64,000 nucleotides of DNA from Sequoia sempervirens (taxonomy: Eukaryota; Streptophyta; Pinopsida; Cupressales; Cupressaceae): the NCBI GenBank assembly GCA_007258455.2, contig VDFB02358134.1:209681394-209745393 (forward strand). The letters run 5' to 3'. The position numbers and the translations under genes are program-made. The notes beneath the pieces are model-generated. The model searched no databases, had not been told where the DNA came from, and saw only the letters and a program-made list of their open reading frames with translations. The stretch's first letter is position 1. Each line of letters opens with the position of its first letter. Below, piece after piece: positions 21,040 through 33,700 of this stretch.

Positions 21040-23040
21040 TACCTTTGAGGGTCTTGTAAGACTGATTTTTCTACAAAGGAGGCTATATCAGGGTTTTGCG
21101 CTGCAACTTCTAAGTCTTCTACATATACTTGTCCATTCTGGTCTCTTTTTATTAATGACTCAAAAATGTTTTTGTGATGAAGATGGCATGTTCATGGAAA
21201 ATTGCATGTTCATGTTGTGAAATGGGTCAGAAAAGGTCCAATGTTTGACTTGGTTATTTCTAGATGTTTGACCGTTGTTTGGTTTGTTTCAGTATCCAAA
21301 AAACACTTGCAAGCATGATATTTTGACTGTAAGCAAGCACACATGAGACAAGTACAATCCTATGGTTAGGCCATGACAATATTTGCTAGATTCCATGTGG
21401 GTTTCCCCAACCGCATATCTGTAGCGTGTGAATTCAGAAGCTTGGCTACATGGGCTCCCCCTTACAGTGCACTCTCTTCTCAGGCCAACCAAGCTTCCAA
21501 CCCCCATGAAACTCCCATGGCAGATTGATCACCTCTACTAAAGACTTTGAAAGTGTGGATTCCTTCAAACCGACCGGTGCTGCGCTAGCAAATAGAAGGT
21601 TTTTGGCTTACTACACAAAGGTGTTTAATTTGTGACCCCTGTTCAAGTGGCCATACATGGGGAAAGAGATTAATCACCAATTAGGTGGCACACCAGCCTG
21701 AAGAGGTTAAGCTCAACAGGGTTTAAGGGAGTACTACTCTATCCGTATTACACATCCACACTCATAATCTTAGGTTTTCCCTTAAGATTCACATTTATAT
21801 ACCAGTCGGGGGTAGCTTGGCCTTAGCTTTGTTGCCAATTTGAGTTGCATTGGGGTGATGAAATCCCTAGGAAGGCCCAATTTCTAGAGTTAGTAACTGT
21901 TTCTCTTACACCCAAGATCACCCGAAAGTGCAAGGGGAGAGGATACTCGGATATACTAAGTCGTGGGGTTAATAACATAAAAACGGGTTTGGTTTTTTAA
22001 TCACTGAGTTTTCACAAGGTGAGAGCATACACACCTACCATTTTGCAAACACACTCAGACATAGAAGAAAGACAAGTTTGTTTTAATTGCACCAAAAAGA
22101 AATGTGTATTATACTAAGAAAAAGACAAGCACATTGTTTTGATGTTTAGTCTTTGACATTCGAACCTACAAGACCACATTAGTAGTTTGATAGTGATCTT
22201 CGACTATCGATTTACAAAAATAGTTAGATGCGTCATTTTTTTCCACTTGATCCAATGTGTCCTTTGAAGTGTTTATTTTATGCACATGCAGAAAACCAAC
22301 ATCAAACCCTAACAAGATACTTGATCACTACTATTAGAGGGTTAGCTAGTCACAACAAATCTGACTTTTAGAAAAAAATTTGATAGTAAAATTAAAAATA
22401 TAGAGAATAAAGCCTATTTAAAATCTCAAGAGGTTTCCAAAAATGTAAGTAAATCAGAAAATTTTTCTGTTTTCTACCTGAAATTATTTTTTTATGAAAA
22501 ATCATAAAAAAATTATAAAAAATACAAAATAGCTCCAAAAATTATGATTTTTGGATTATAGTCGTTTGATGACATTCGAAATCTGCAAAAAAAAATTTGT
22601 GAGTATATCTACAACCATGAGTGAGATATATGCAAATATTTGTTAAATCCCAATTTTAGAAGATCTATTTTTTGACTAATAATTTTGCATCCAAATTTAA
22701 AAGATAAAGAATAGGCCCCTATTAAAATTTAGAGAGCTTTCCAGAAATGTAAACATATCTAAAAAATTTGATAATTTTCTCTCAAACTTAATTTTTTATG
22801 GAAAACAAAAAACAAATTATAAAAAATTAAAAATAGATCTAAAAATTATGATTTTTGGAATGAAAGTGCATGATATTGTTCCCAAGCTGTAAAAAAAGTT
22901 TTTTGGGAAAATAAATAGCTGTCTGAAAGTTATGGTTGAATCTTTTGGAACTAGGGCTTTATCCAAAATGATGCCAAACCTACAACAAAAAACAAACAAA
23001 ACCTGCAACAAAAGAATCCAACTCCAAGATTTCTCAAAAT
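21040..23040 (-). other. E2 internal region without recognisable domains
   Basis: No pol motif on either strand. 21300-21900 is comparatively GC-rich and CpG-retaining. 22380-22560 and 22680-22860 are two diverged copies of an AT-rich block (AAAAATTATGATTTTTGG motif). Likely 5' untranslated or spacer sequence of E2, which reads right to left. Confidence 0.5.
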
Positions 23041-23066
23041 GTGTTAAAATATGTCGGGTTCACCAA
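23041..23066 (-). other. Primer-binding-like site of E2
   Basis: On the minus strand the sequence directly after the LTR end (GTTACA) reads TTGGTGAACCCGACATATTT. Ten of its bases are identical to the E1 site. Confidence 0.65.
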
Positions 23067-24186
23067 TGTAACTAAGGGTAAATTTTTGGATTAGATTCAC
23101 CAATCAATAAAGCATATAAAATAAACCCAAAGACTTATCAAGAACAATGAAAACTAAAAAGAACAACAAATATACCTTTCATTCGTAGGAGTTTCCATGA
23201 TTCACCTTGATAGTACTTTCTAACTTGCTGATTTGTGTTTCCCTCCAATTTGACGTGCGAGAAATCCTTGACGAAGACCTACACAAGCTTTGAAGGATTT
23301 GAATCTAAATGCCTATGCCTATGTCTATGACAAAAATGACTCTAAAATGCCAAATTAATCTAAGTATTAATATGCCAGAATATTGTAATCCATGTGCCTA
23401 ATCTAGAAATGAGAGCAAAATAGCATTTTATAGAAAGTGTCATTTTGAATGGACGGACGAGATTGACTTTTGACAAAGACCTAAAATCAAAGGCCCAGAT
23501 TAAATCTGACAATCCCTAATTAGGGTTAGGGCAAAGTCATTAATCGAGCGGTCGAGATGTCATCTAAGAAGATCGAATTGGCGATGGAGAATAAATGAGG
23601 AAATTAATTCAAAAATAAAAATTTTTGAAAATGAAGAAGATAAAGACTAGACTGAAGATCAGTTTTGGAAAGATCAAGAATCTTCTCGATCACTTGATTT
23701 ATGGAGGAAAGTTACCAATTTGGAACTAAATTAATTCCAAATGTGAATTTTGTGAAATAATAAATAATCAAAATTTTAGATTATTTACCATAATGAGCTA
23801 ACAGTTAAGAATGAGATGACATTTTAAATAATTTAATTTATCTAAAATGAGAGGAATATCAAATTTGGTAATTAAATAATTAAATTTAATTATTTAATTT
23901 AGATAATAAGACTAATAATTAAATAAATTATTTAGTTCATTTAATTATGACAGTTAGTGACATATTAAATAAATAAATGTAATTTATTTATTTAATAATC
24001 AGTAAGAATTAATGAATAGAGATAATTAAACAAATTTAGAAATTTATTTAATTGGAGGAAGACTTAGACAATTAATGATGTATTTAATAAATAAATAAAA
24101 TTTATTCATTTAATAATCATGAAGAATAAAAGGACATGAATTAATTAAATAATTATGAATTATTTAATCAATAGTCGAATTATCTC
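23067..24186 (-). repeat. 5' LTR of E2
   Basis: The longer LTR copy. Its outer half (23750-24186) is very AT-rich, with alternating AATTAAAT and TTATTTAATT runs, and has no partner in the truncated left LTR. I could not see a clear TG start at the right end, so the LTR may be clipped there. Confidence 0.7.
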
Positions 24187-24450
24187 TAAAACTGAGTGGA
24201 ACAAGCTCAATTATCCATGGGATTGGGAAAGGGTCATCATTCCACATCAACGTGACACCACTCCTACAATGGGATAGTTTTCAATGGATTAGAGTACGCA
24301 TTTTTAATCGTAGCTTAGTATGTTTAGTTTTAATGGATGCTTGGTTTAATTTACACTTGATTGATCCTATTGAGATTGATGTTAGTGGCTTCATTATGAT
24401 TCAATTCTTCATGGATCAAGCATAACCAGACCATACTAATCCATCAATCA

Positions 24451-27143
24451 CATTCTAGCGCTAGGAGGGAAAAATTGATCAAATTTAATCAATTTCTATC
24501 TCGAATTTTGTTTTTTCTAATTCTTGAAAGATACAACGATGCTCAAAGGAATTTTAGTGATGCCTTTGCTGGGTGTCGCCATATAGTGATGCTATCATCA
24601 TTAGAAACAATAGTACATAATTAATATCATGTCATTAATTAAAATAAATGATGACATTGAATACTTTTAGAGGTATTGATAATTTGCAAATCACAATGCT
24701 CCAAAATAGCAACACTATCGTCATCACTAGGTTTCTATAGAGCAATGCCCAAATTCACCAAAGCAACACTCATTTCTTTTATGGCAATGCTATCAAGAAT
24801 AGCGACACCCTTCTTTGGTAAGAATTTAATAGTGATCAATTTTCAGCATGTGCTTTAATTTTTTTACTTCATTTGATCACTAATAATGCCTCTAACTTTG
24901 TTATGGTTTTTTGGCTAATTGGATTTTGCAGGTTGGACGATAAAAGTTGAAGTGCATAATCATTCTTGTCTTTAAATCTTATAATTTTCACAAGTGTTTT
25001 GACACTTTTGGGGAAATTATAACCCATTTATCATTCTTTTCATTTTATGCTTTAGGACCACACTAGCATTCAATTGGTTTTTAAAAATAATGCTCAAACG
25101 AGAATAAAATTGAACCCTCACTTCATCATTTTTCTTTGGTTTTAAAAATGAATAAAACAACTTAACACTTTGTTTGGTGCTTAAAATAAACTCATCTTTC
25201 CTTTGAGGGTTAAAATTAATGAGTTTTTTCTATTTTTTGTGATTTACATTTTTGTCATTGAATGTGTATGCACTTCTCTCATGCCACTCAACAAACTTGA
25301 GAATCGGAAAAAACCCCTTGACATTTTGTATAATCACCCATATCTTTCAATTTGGATTAAAGATGAACTCCCTACTAGTGTAGGGAAAAGGCGTTGTGTG
25401 TGCTCTCTCCTTGCTTCATGCAATCGAGGAGATCAAAATATAGATGCACTTCCCTAATTTTGTTTATCTTTAGAGGGCCTACCTCCCCACTTCCAAAGGA
25501 GGGAATGAACCAAGTGGTAATGAGCTAAAGAAAATATCTTTCAAATAGATATATAAAAATGTGTTTGTGACGAAAGTCATAAACAAAAAGGTGCAAATGT
25601 GTCATACCGACAAGTGCCACCCCTATTGTCCATGTGACACATTAAAAATCCTTTCTTAGGAAGGCATTGGGAGGCCTCTTCATTGAAATAATCTTGAGCT
25701 AATCTTGCCACATGTATGGCACCCTTGAATGAAAGCCCTTACTAAGAGCCATTTTTTAGAAGCCAAAAAACCTTTATGCTTGCTGGTGTAGGTACAGTTG
25801 TTCCAAAGCTTCCCACATTTTACCATTTAATTTTTGAAATAGAAAAATCCTTAGGATCTTTGGATCTTCAAGATTTAATATTTGGTGGTCCCGAGAAGTT
25901 TGTGCTGTGGAGGGGAGCTAGTGTCACCAAATATCTAGTTGTTCGCATTGTTTTAGTGTTTGGAGAAATCCAAGTGGGGATTTAGCAAGTAGTATCTTTT
26001 GAACCTAGGATGGTAAATGCTTGTGAGTCAGTTTAATACTTTGCTTGGTTCCAAAACATTACAAACAAACATTCACAGTCTTCCTCAAAATTTCAAACCC
26101 TTTGATCTAAGTATGGATACCTTTTGAAATAGCCTTGATATTAACTCTTGTCCTAAGGATTTCTATCCTTAGAGATTTCTAAATATTTTGAATTATATCT
26201 CAATCCATACTTCCCAAAGTTAATATAGGTAACTATGGCTTGAATTTCATCATCTTCATAAAATGGACCTTGTGAAATTTATGATATTTTTGACATAGAC
26301 ATTTAGTTTGAAAACTTATTCAAGACAAGTGTTTGTGGTAAAAGAAACTCACTTAAGCAAGATAGCTTGACAAATTGAACCCCACATGACCATTTGGAGA
26401 TCAATTTCTCTTTTTAAACAACCTGACCTTACACCTACTATCTTTCAACCAAAATTTGAACTCATTGAAGGAGAACAAACCAATATAATTAGTAGTTTGA
26501 GAAGCTTCACTTTGGAAACAAAAGAAACACTCGTTTAGTGGAGAAATGCAACAAACATTTTGGATGAAGAAGAGGAACAAACTGATATTGAGGCTGGAAG
26601 GCCCATATTACCACCACCCATGTGGCAATAAATATCCTCTTTTTTTCCATAATCATAGACTTTTCTAAATGATCTCACACAAAATTAGAATCCCCAAGAG
26701 AAGGTCTATAGGTCATCATTTTAAACTTAGGATTCTCGATACAAAAGCTCTCAAAAAAAACCTTTTAGCACTTCACCAAAATAGAACTAGGTTGGTATAC
26801 AACTTCTACAAATGTGTTTCAAGGAACAATTCAAACTTGTATATGCTATTTTTCAGTCAAGACCTTGGTCTTTTTCATGATCTTGAACCTATGTAAATCA
26901 TTGGGTCTTAGGATTTGAAAATTTTAAAGGTCTAGCATGTTTCTCACTACCTTGGTCTTATCAAATAAAGGTTCACTCTAGCTCAATATTAGGTCAAACA
27001 TTTCATCCACCCCTTCATCAAATTTCATCCTTCACTTCATGAAACTTTGCAAAAAATTTCTAAACACCGACACTTTTTGACTTCAACATCTATCAAACCA
27101 ACCCCTAACTTAGCTACTTTGTATATGAAATGTATCCTTTTCC
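24451..27143 (+). other. Leader region of B
   Basis: About 2.7 kb between the 5' LTR end and the first gag-like frame. Right after the LTR lies CATTCTAGCGCTAGGAGGG, where a primer-binding site should be; I could not match it to a tRNA with confidence. Long leaders are usual in Tat-clade elements. Short open frames occur (25203-25457, 25776-25985, 26669-26896) without recognised motifs, and I treat them as chance or decayed. Confidence 0.55.
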
Positions 27144-30100
27144 ATGCACTTATTTAAGTTAGTTATCATCTTTGAACTAGTTTATCTTGAAGGTCATGAG
27201 TCTACCATAAATATTTCCAAGTTCACCAACATCCTTTATCCAAAAATCAAACATCCAACTCTTAAGTCAAAAGTGTTGTCCCAAAATGTTTGCAAAGATC
27301 ACTTTCAACATCATCCACCTTTTCATCTTCCATTATCATGATCATTGCTCCAAAAATTCTTAGAGTGTCCCTTTTACCTAGATTTGAGTCAACTAGAGAG
27401 TTCAAACATTACAAATATCAACATAACTCTCCCATAGGTGACCCACAATTTATGGTAAATATAAGATTACAACACAAGAGAATCATTGAGAAAACCAAAG
27501 TCACATTCACCTCAAGTGATCCAAATCCTCAAGAGTTTGATCCAAGAAGTCAAGTTAGCCCATCACAACAACCATAATCTCCATTAGGGCCATATGAGAT
27601 TGAAGACATTACAAATAACCCATTTGAAGTTACTAGGGAGGAAATCATGGAACATAAAGCCTTGGAAAATCTAGCTCCAATTTCCCCATCATTTGTTGCA
27701 CAAAATTTGATACAAGGATTCACAACTCCATTGCTAGGGCTAAATCAAACATCCACTCTGAGTCTTGCAACTAGTTTGGCCAAAGACTTTGGTCTAACTC
27801 TTCCATTCGAAAGAAATACACTTGTGGGTACCCTAAATACCAATCCACCTCAAAATACTACTTGGACACCTACCTTTGGTGCTCCTCCAATTCTCAAAGA
27901 TCCCCAACATCCATATAAACCTCTTACACTTCATTACTCCACAGAAACCTCAACATATCAAGGAAACCCCTCTTCATCCATACCTATGAGTACCACAAGG
28001 AAATACCCTCACAGAAAGTCAACCCTTGATGCAACTAGGTACATCTATATGCTATCCTCTAATTGGTTCATCCATACCATTGGTTTCACAAAACACATCC
28101 ATCTCATCCATTATCAACTGACATCAAAACAATCCCTTGGTCTCAAATCCCATCAACCCAGGTAACACCTTGTCCACATCCCTAACACAAGGAAATCCTC
28201 AAGACATAGGACAAGGGAACCTTTCTAATAAATGGAATTAAGGTCCTAGCGTGTCATTACCATCACAAAATATAATGGCACCATCCTCATCTTTCCCCAC
28301 AATCCCCTTCACCATGGGACCTCAAACATATATTCCCCCATCTCAATCCAACATCTTACAAGGAATGTTAAACCAAGGGAACCCTCAACCTCTCATCAAC
28401 CATCCAATACCCACTCAAAACATCAACAACCACAATCCGTCACAAATTTCCCAACAACCAACCAATCCTACATTGCAAGTGCATGCCTTAGCTTTACAAA
28501 AAGCACACCAGGCTTATTAGCAAGTCGTCCAAAAAAAACAAAAATAGGAAGTAGCCTTACTAGTTGAATAAGTAGCCCAAAACCAACAACAACAATAGCA
28601 AGCAACCTTAGCGATACAACAAGCAGCCCAAAAACAATAGCAACAACAATAAACAACCTTAGCAGCACAAAATGTAGCACAACAACAAGAATCCTTAGCA
28701 CAACAACAACATCAATCCCATCAAGTAGCCTTTGTAGTACAACAACAATAGCAAGCCCAAAAAAAATACCTTGGGGTGCAACAATAACAACAAGCCCAAT
28801 AAGAATCCCTTATGGCTCAACAACAATAGCAAGCCTTACTAGCTCAACAATATTCCCAACAACAACAACAAAAAAAAGTTCCTACTATAATCTTCAATAG
28901 AACATCATCAATACAAATGTGTTAGGAACATATACATCAACATCACAATCACCTTCATAGAATCTCACCCCACCATACACCCCATACAACACTTTATAAT
29001 ATCAAAATCCCACATACAACTCATCTTCCATCCCACAAATCCTGACATATGTTCCTCCACCAAACCTACAAGATTACCTAGCATGAAAACCTAAGGCATC
29101 ATCCCAAGAAATGTAGGATCTTTGGATGGGAAAGACAAAGAAGCCTCATACAAAGAATCTATGTCCCTATCCATTCGATCAAAACATCGCAATGGTACCA
29201 TTCCCTCTTAGCTTTGAAATCAAAAAAATTTGATAAATAAAAAGGGAGAGGAAGTCATGTGTATGGAGGTGTCCTACAATGATTCTTATTTAATGTGCCT
29301 CTTCCCTCAAAGTTTAACAGGTCCTGCCATGGATTGGTTTTCTCAATTTCCTCCCAGTATCAAAATTTTTCAAGAAATTACCAATAAGTTCATAGATTAC
29401 TTCTCCTTTAACCTTGACATGGATGTAAGCCTAGAAGAGTTGTCTACTCAAACAAAACAAAGGAGAATATTTCACTAATTTATTATAATGGTGGAGACAA
29501 AGAGCTAGTAAGAGTAAGTGGCCTCTTCCTAATGAATAGGAAGTGGGGATCATCATAGAAAATCTAGATCCAAATCTATCCTTCCACTTGAAAATGAAAT
29601 GCATCACCTCTTATGATGAGCTTGTCCCTAGAGCCATTAACATTTAGAGAGCTCTAATTTCATAGGAAAATACTCAAGCTTATAAAGACAATCACCCATC
29701 AACTAGTTCCAACAATAAGTCTCATGTCTAGGCTAAGAAAAAAATGTAAAAAATGATGGCATGGTAGATGCTAAGGTAGTCCTAAGTGCTCCTAGGCCAA
29801 ATAAAAATTGATTTTCTAACATTCAACCAACTATGCAACAAACAACATCTCCTCAGAACAATCAAATCAACAAAACTAAAACACAATAAAGACAAACCCC
29901 TAACAAGAATAACTATCAAAAATGCAAGTACAAACAATTATCCAAAGCTATCAAAACCATCATGAAGAAGCTAGTAGAGTCAAACCTAATGATGCTTCCA
30001 AACTTTGAAAACTACCAAGAACCACATGAGAAGCCATCCTGGTACAACAAGAACGATCTTTATGAATTTCATAAAATCAAGGGACACAAAACAAAAATTG

Positions 30101-30180
30101 TATGAGGCTCAAAAATATTATCCAAGACCTTATAGAGAATGACACCATATATTTTGAAGTACTAGTCGATAACTAGGATC
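27144..30180 (+). pseudogene. Decayed gag region of B
   Basis: Pro/Asn/Gln-rich N-terminal frames (27290-27577, 27647-28165, 28251-28520) lead into a Gln/Ala-rich tract (28470-28890). The Ty3 gag core follows at 29230-29480: LFPQSLTGPAMDWFSQFPPS then FIDYFSFNLDMDV and EELSTQTKQ, the LFP.SL.GpA..WF signature of plant gag. At 30058-30150 a CCHC-like knuckle survives in two frames: FHKIKGHKTK in one and NCMRLKNIIQDLIEND in the next. At least the first cysteine is changed and a frameshift splits the motif. Stops are frequent, many at expected Gln codons. Confidence 0.75.
28470..28890 (+). repeat. CAA/CAG-rich low-complexity tract in gag of B
   Basis: Runs of CAACAACAA alternate with GCA and GTA codons and would encode poly-Gln/Ala segments such as AQQQQQ. 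The tract is interrupted by TAG and TAA exactly where CAG or CAA is expected. Confidence 0.85.
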
Positions 30181-30921
30181 TTAAGATATACAAGAACCCT
30201 ATACTAGATCATAGCAAAGGGAATTACAACAATGAAAAAGCTAAGAATTACAACAACGAAAAAGCTAAGGATTACATGAGCATGCAACATACCTATTATA
30301 ATGTAGTTGCTTCTTGTGATGATGTCACCACCATGGTCACCATCAAAGGGCCTAGTACGGAGTGTGGAGTCACCACATGATGTGGAAATGTCACCATCCA
30401 AGGAGTCCCATCTCAATCTAGGGCACAACCTACTTTTCCAACATCAAATCCCTGCAAGTACAATCTCCTATATCAGCTCAAGAAGACCCCCACATAGATA
30501 TCAATATTAGAACTATTAAGGCTATCCCCCACACATAGGGAAATCCTAGAGAAATCTCTTTTAGAGTCATCTATCCCTAATAGTATTGATGCATATCAAT
30601 TTCAAGCTATGGTAGGGCATATCACTAATCATTTTCTCACCTTCTTGGAACAAGACCAACAATCACAACCATCTCATAATTGTGCTTTACACCTTGAGGT
30701 TGTCATTCATAAGAACAAGTTCAAAAGAGTCTTAGTAGATGGAGGTGTTGGTTTGAAAATTTGTACCCTTCCATTGATCAAGAACCTAGGCTATTCAGAG
30801 GATACTATTGAGAAATGAAAGAGTACCACCATCAGAGCATATGATGACTAAGAGCGGGTATCACAAGGCATCATTGTAGTACCCATCCAAGTGGGATCTA
30901 TCATTGCAAAAACTATATGCC

Positions 30922-32370
30922 TGTTGGATATTGTTGATATGTGTATCTTTGTTATTGATGTAAAAGGGGGAGAAGAGTCCTGTGAAAAACTGTGAAAGAG
31001 TTAAGGAGAAAAGAGTCAAAATCTAAGGGGGAGAAAGTGCTATGAGAAACTTGCATTGATGGTGCTTTTCACATCATGTGTTTCCATCAATGCCAAAGGG
31101 GGAGATTGTTGGATACTGTTGATATGTGGTTGTCATTGATGTCAACACTATTTTCATTAGTGTCTTTAAGGATATATATGTCAAGGATATTGAGAAAATT
31201 TTAATAAAATAAGTTGCAGGTTATTGGTGGTTCAGTGAAGTTCAACATGGTGGCTAGCTCAATATATTGATGATAAGAGGTTATGGATTAAAGAGTTTGT
31301 TAACAAGTATATCTAGTTTATCCACATGAACTTTTAGAGCTTCACATGAAGATTTGATTGAGTTATGAGTATCTGTGTTCTGATAGTAGTTCTGTTGTTG
31401 TAGTTGGTGTTCCTAAAAGAAGATGATGTGATTCTAGTAACTTGAGTTGTTGTGGATGCTTCTATGGCGATTCATGATGCTATACTTCTATGGTGATTCA
31501 TGATGCTTGTGGATGTTTCTAGATTTTACTCTATCTATTTTGTTGGTCCACATTGATCGTTGTGTTCATGATTGGTGATTTTATTTTGTGAGTTCATTTT
31601 CTTCATGATCATGGCCGACAGGGTGATTGTAGCATGTTGTGGATCTTTGAGGCATAATTGTTTAAGGTGTTTCATGTTTGAGACATGTTATTTTGGGTCC
31701 TTACTATGTTTTTGCCAACATTTTTGGTGCACATTGATAATTTTTTATTGATTTGGGCCAATAGTTTGTATACATTTTATATTTTGTTGGGCCGACATGT
31801 AGTTGATGTTATCCATAGTTGTAGATATATATGATCAATTTTTTATACCATTTGAAGGTAGTGGTGTGTGATGTCTATTGTGTGCTAAGTGGGAATAATG
31901 TTCTAATATTTTGAAAGAAAAAGTAATGTGTGAAGAAGAGTGAGTAGAAGAAAGTGTTTATGTGCTTAACTGAAACTATAATCAAGCATTAGAAGATGTT
32001 ATTTTCTCGGTTTAAAATCTTCTAGATGTAATCCGAATGTGACTATAAGATAGTGAGTCTTCTTTTGGGTAGTAAGCCTTTTGTATTTGAGCAGTAAGCT
32101 ATAGGCAGTGTGCTTGAATGCATGTGCATTCCCCATTTATAATTCTTTTATACTTTTAATAGGGTATAATATTGTGGATTGACCTCCACCATGGTTTTTC
32201 CCCTAATAGGGTTTCCACATAAAAAATATTGGTGTTATATGTGTTTTTGATGTGGTGATTGTTTATGCTTTCATATTTATATATCATATTTGAGAATAAG
32301 TTTAATTTGTATAATTTTTGTGACAACTAATTCACCCCCCTCTTAGTTTTCTATCCTTGTGTTGCCAACA
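30922..32370 (+). mobile_element. D: internally deleted Ty1/copia-type element
   Basis: Flanked by exact ATGCC duplications (30917-30921 and 32371-32375). It begins with only ~39 bases of the LTR start (TGTTGGATATTGTTGATATG), jumps into 3' internal sequence with AAAGGGGGAGA purine tracts, then has a full 1,264-bp LTR (31107-32370) ending GTTGCCAACA. The internal remnant (AGGGGGAGA..., TTTCACATCATGTG, CATCAATG..AAGGGGGAGATTG) parallels the 3' end of element C, so both belong to related copia families. The gag-pol part is gone. Confidence 0.87.
31107..32370 (+). repeat. 3' LTR of D
   Basis: Starts TGTTGGATACTGTTGATATG after the purine tract AAAGGGGGAGA (31096-31105) and ends GCCAACA. Shares blocks such as GTCATTGATGTCAA, GTCAAGGATATTGAGAAAAT and TGACAACTAATTCACCCCC with the LTRs of C. 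Confidence 0.87.
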
Positions 32371-32575
32371 ATGCCAAGTGTTAGACCTTGATCTTACCTA
32401 CAACATCTTACTTGGTCAACCATGGATCCATGCCCTAAAAGTTGTAGCCTCGACCTATCATCAATGTGTAAAGTTTCCTTTTGAGGGAAGAGAAATTACC
32501 ATCCATGGAGATCCTGAGCCTTTTTACTACTACAAGAATCTTGAATCCAAGTTCTATAAAATCCCCCAAATTCCC

Positions 32576-33700
32576 TAGAATGATGAAGGGCCTACACCAT
32601 ATTCCTCATTTTTTCACCCATCATCCTTTGCATTAACCTCAGAAATGAAAACACCCATTGTGTAGAACATTCTTGACATCAAAGTTGTGATCTAGAATGA
32701 TGGTTGTGGAAACTATAAGCTAGTGAAGAATACCTTTGTCTCAGGAGAACTACCTCTTTCTCTTCAATCCCATGGGAAACCCACATCTAACAAAAAAGAT
32801 CCCAAAAAAATCAAGATGGCAACTACTACCTTCACCAAGTGGCGGGATTTGAACCAAGAAGATATCAATGAGGAGGATGTCTCTAAACTCCTCTATTAGG
32901 ATGAATGACCTATCCCTATTCTTCCCATGGAAGATTACAATAAAGGCTTCCAACTAATGAGGGGAAGGGGCTATAACAAGAATGAGAATCTAGGATGGAA
33001 TGATAATGGTTTGCTAGAACCCATCATTCGTAAGAAATGCCTGAAGAATCTTGGCTTAGGTTGTACTATTAGCAAGGTCACCCTTATTGGAAAATGTAAT
33101 CCACTAAACAAGTTGAGGCTTCCTCTTGGTTACCAACATCATGTGATATGACCCTAGATGAATTCAACCTTGATGTTGTTGACCTATTTGAGAATAAATC
33201 CATCTTCATAATATCCATAGCATCCTTTGCTCTGAGAAATCAAGTGACTAAAATACACCTAGTATACCCACAACTCATTGAACTAGACCAACAAGGACCA
33301 CTGATTCTAGATATATTCGAAAATGATGAAGCAATCTCAAAATTCATGGGAATTTAGGACAACTTACCATTGGCAGATCACAAGGCAGGTTTTGACATAG
33401 AGCTAGACATATGGGCGTACTATGGGGAGATGATTGAATCCTTCAATCACAAAATTAATGAAATGCAACTAACATGTGTGGATCTCTAAGTGAAAACCAC
33501 ACTATGGCACTTTCTGATCCTAAAATAGTAAAAACAAAGGATGCACCCAAAGGTGAAAACCTCTTTGAGGTGTCCAAGGATGATGGATTCAATCTCCCCC
33601 TTAGTGCGATACATCCAAAAAAGTCTATTTCTAGAAGAAAAGGCCACTCCAGTCAATTTAAGAATGGAAGAAGCACCCAAGATCACTTTCTATGTTGAAT
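32576..33700 (+). pseudogene. Protease-RT linker of B with a G-patch-like motif
   Basis: A frame at 32927-33151 begins MEDYNKGFQLMRGRGYNKNE and continues NLGWNDNGLLEPI. The spacing of GFxLM, GY, LGxNxxG and P resembles a G-patch, as found after the protease in some retroelements. Following frames (33148-33357, 33474-33698) have the acidic, low-similarity linker character expected before reverse transcriptase and contain stops. Confidence 0.55.

Larger units (their letters stand above)
19985..24186 (-). mobile_element. E2: minus-strand non-autonomous LTR element inside B's LTR
   Basis: A direct repeat pair (19985-20578 and 23067-23659), about 94% identical by my count of ~36 differences in ~594 bases, starts TGTAACTAAGGG on the plus strand. 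That is the LTR 3' end on the minus strand. Right LTR sequence continues to about 24186, so the left LTR has lost its U3 half together with the polypurine tract. A primer-binding-like TTGGTGAACCCGAC lies next to the right LTR on the minus strand. The 2.5-kb interior carries one gag-like repetitive frame (20523-21032) and no pol. Instead of a normal target duplication, E2 is flanked by 118 bp of B's LTR on both sides. Confidence 0.8.
17606..24450 (+). repeat. 5' LTR of B, split by M2 copy 2 and E2
   Basis: LTR segments 17606-18664, 19755-19984 and 24305-24450 align in order to the 3' LTR 43619-45062. The total of about 1,436 bases matches the 3' copy. A 118-bp LTR piece (19867-19984) is present a second time at 24187-24304, right of E2. 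Confidence 0.88.
30609..32575 (+). pseudogene. Protease domain of B, split by element D
   Basis: The first half (30690-30916) reads HLEVVIHKNKFKRVLVDGG and then LKICTLPLIKNLGYS, the LVDGG active-site context of Tat-type aspartic proteases. The second half (32376-32575) reads QVLDLDLTYNILLGQPWIHA, the later ILLGxPWIHA motif. Element D and its ATGCC duplication interrupt the domain between AKTIC and QVLDL; removing them keeps the frame. A stop (30817) also breaks the first half. Confidence 0.8.

Noticed and set aside
19867..24304. 118-bp repeats as a normal target duplication of E2
   Set aside because: Far longer than any LTR-element target duplication; reported as a separate anomaly.
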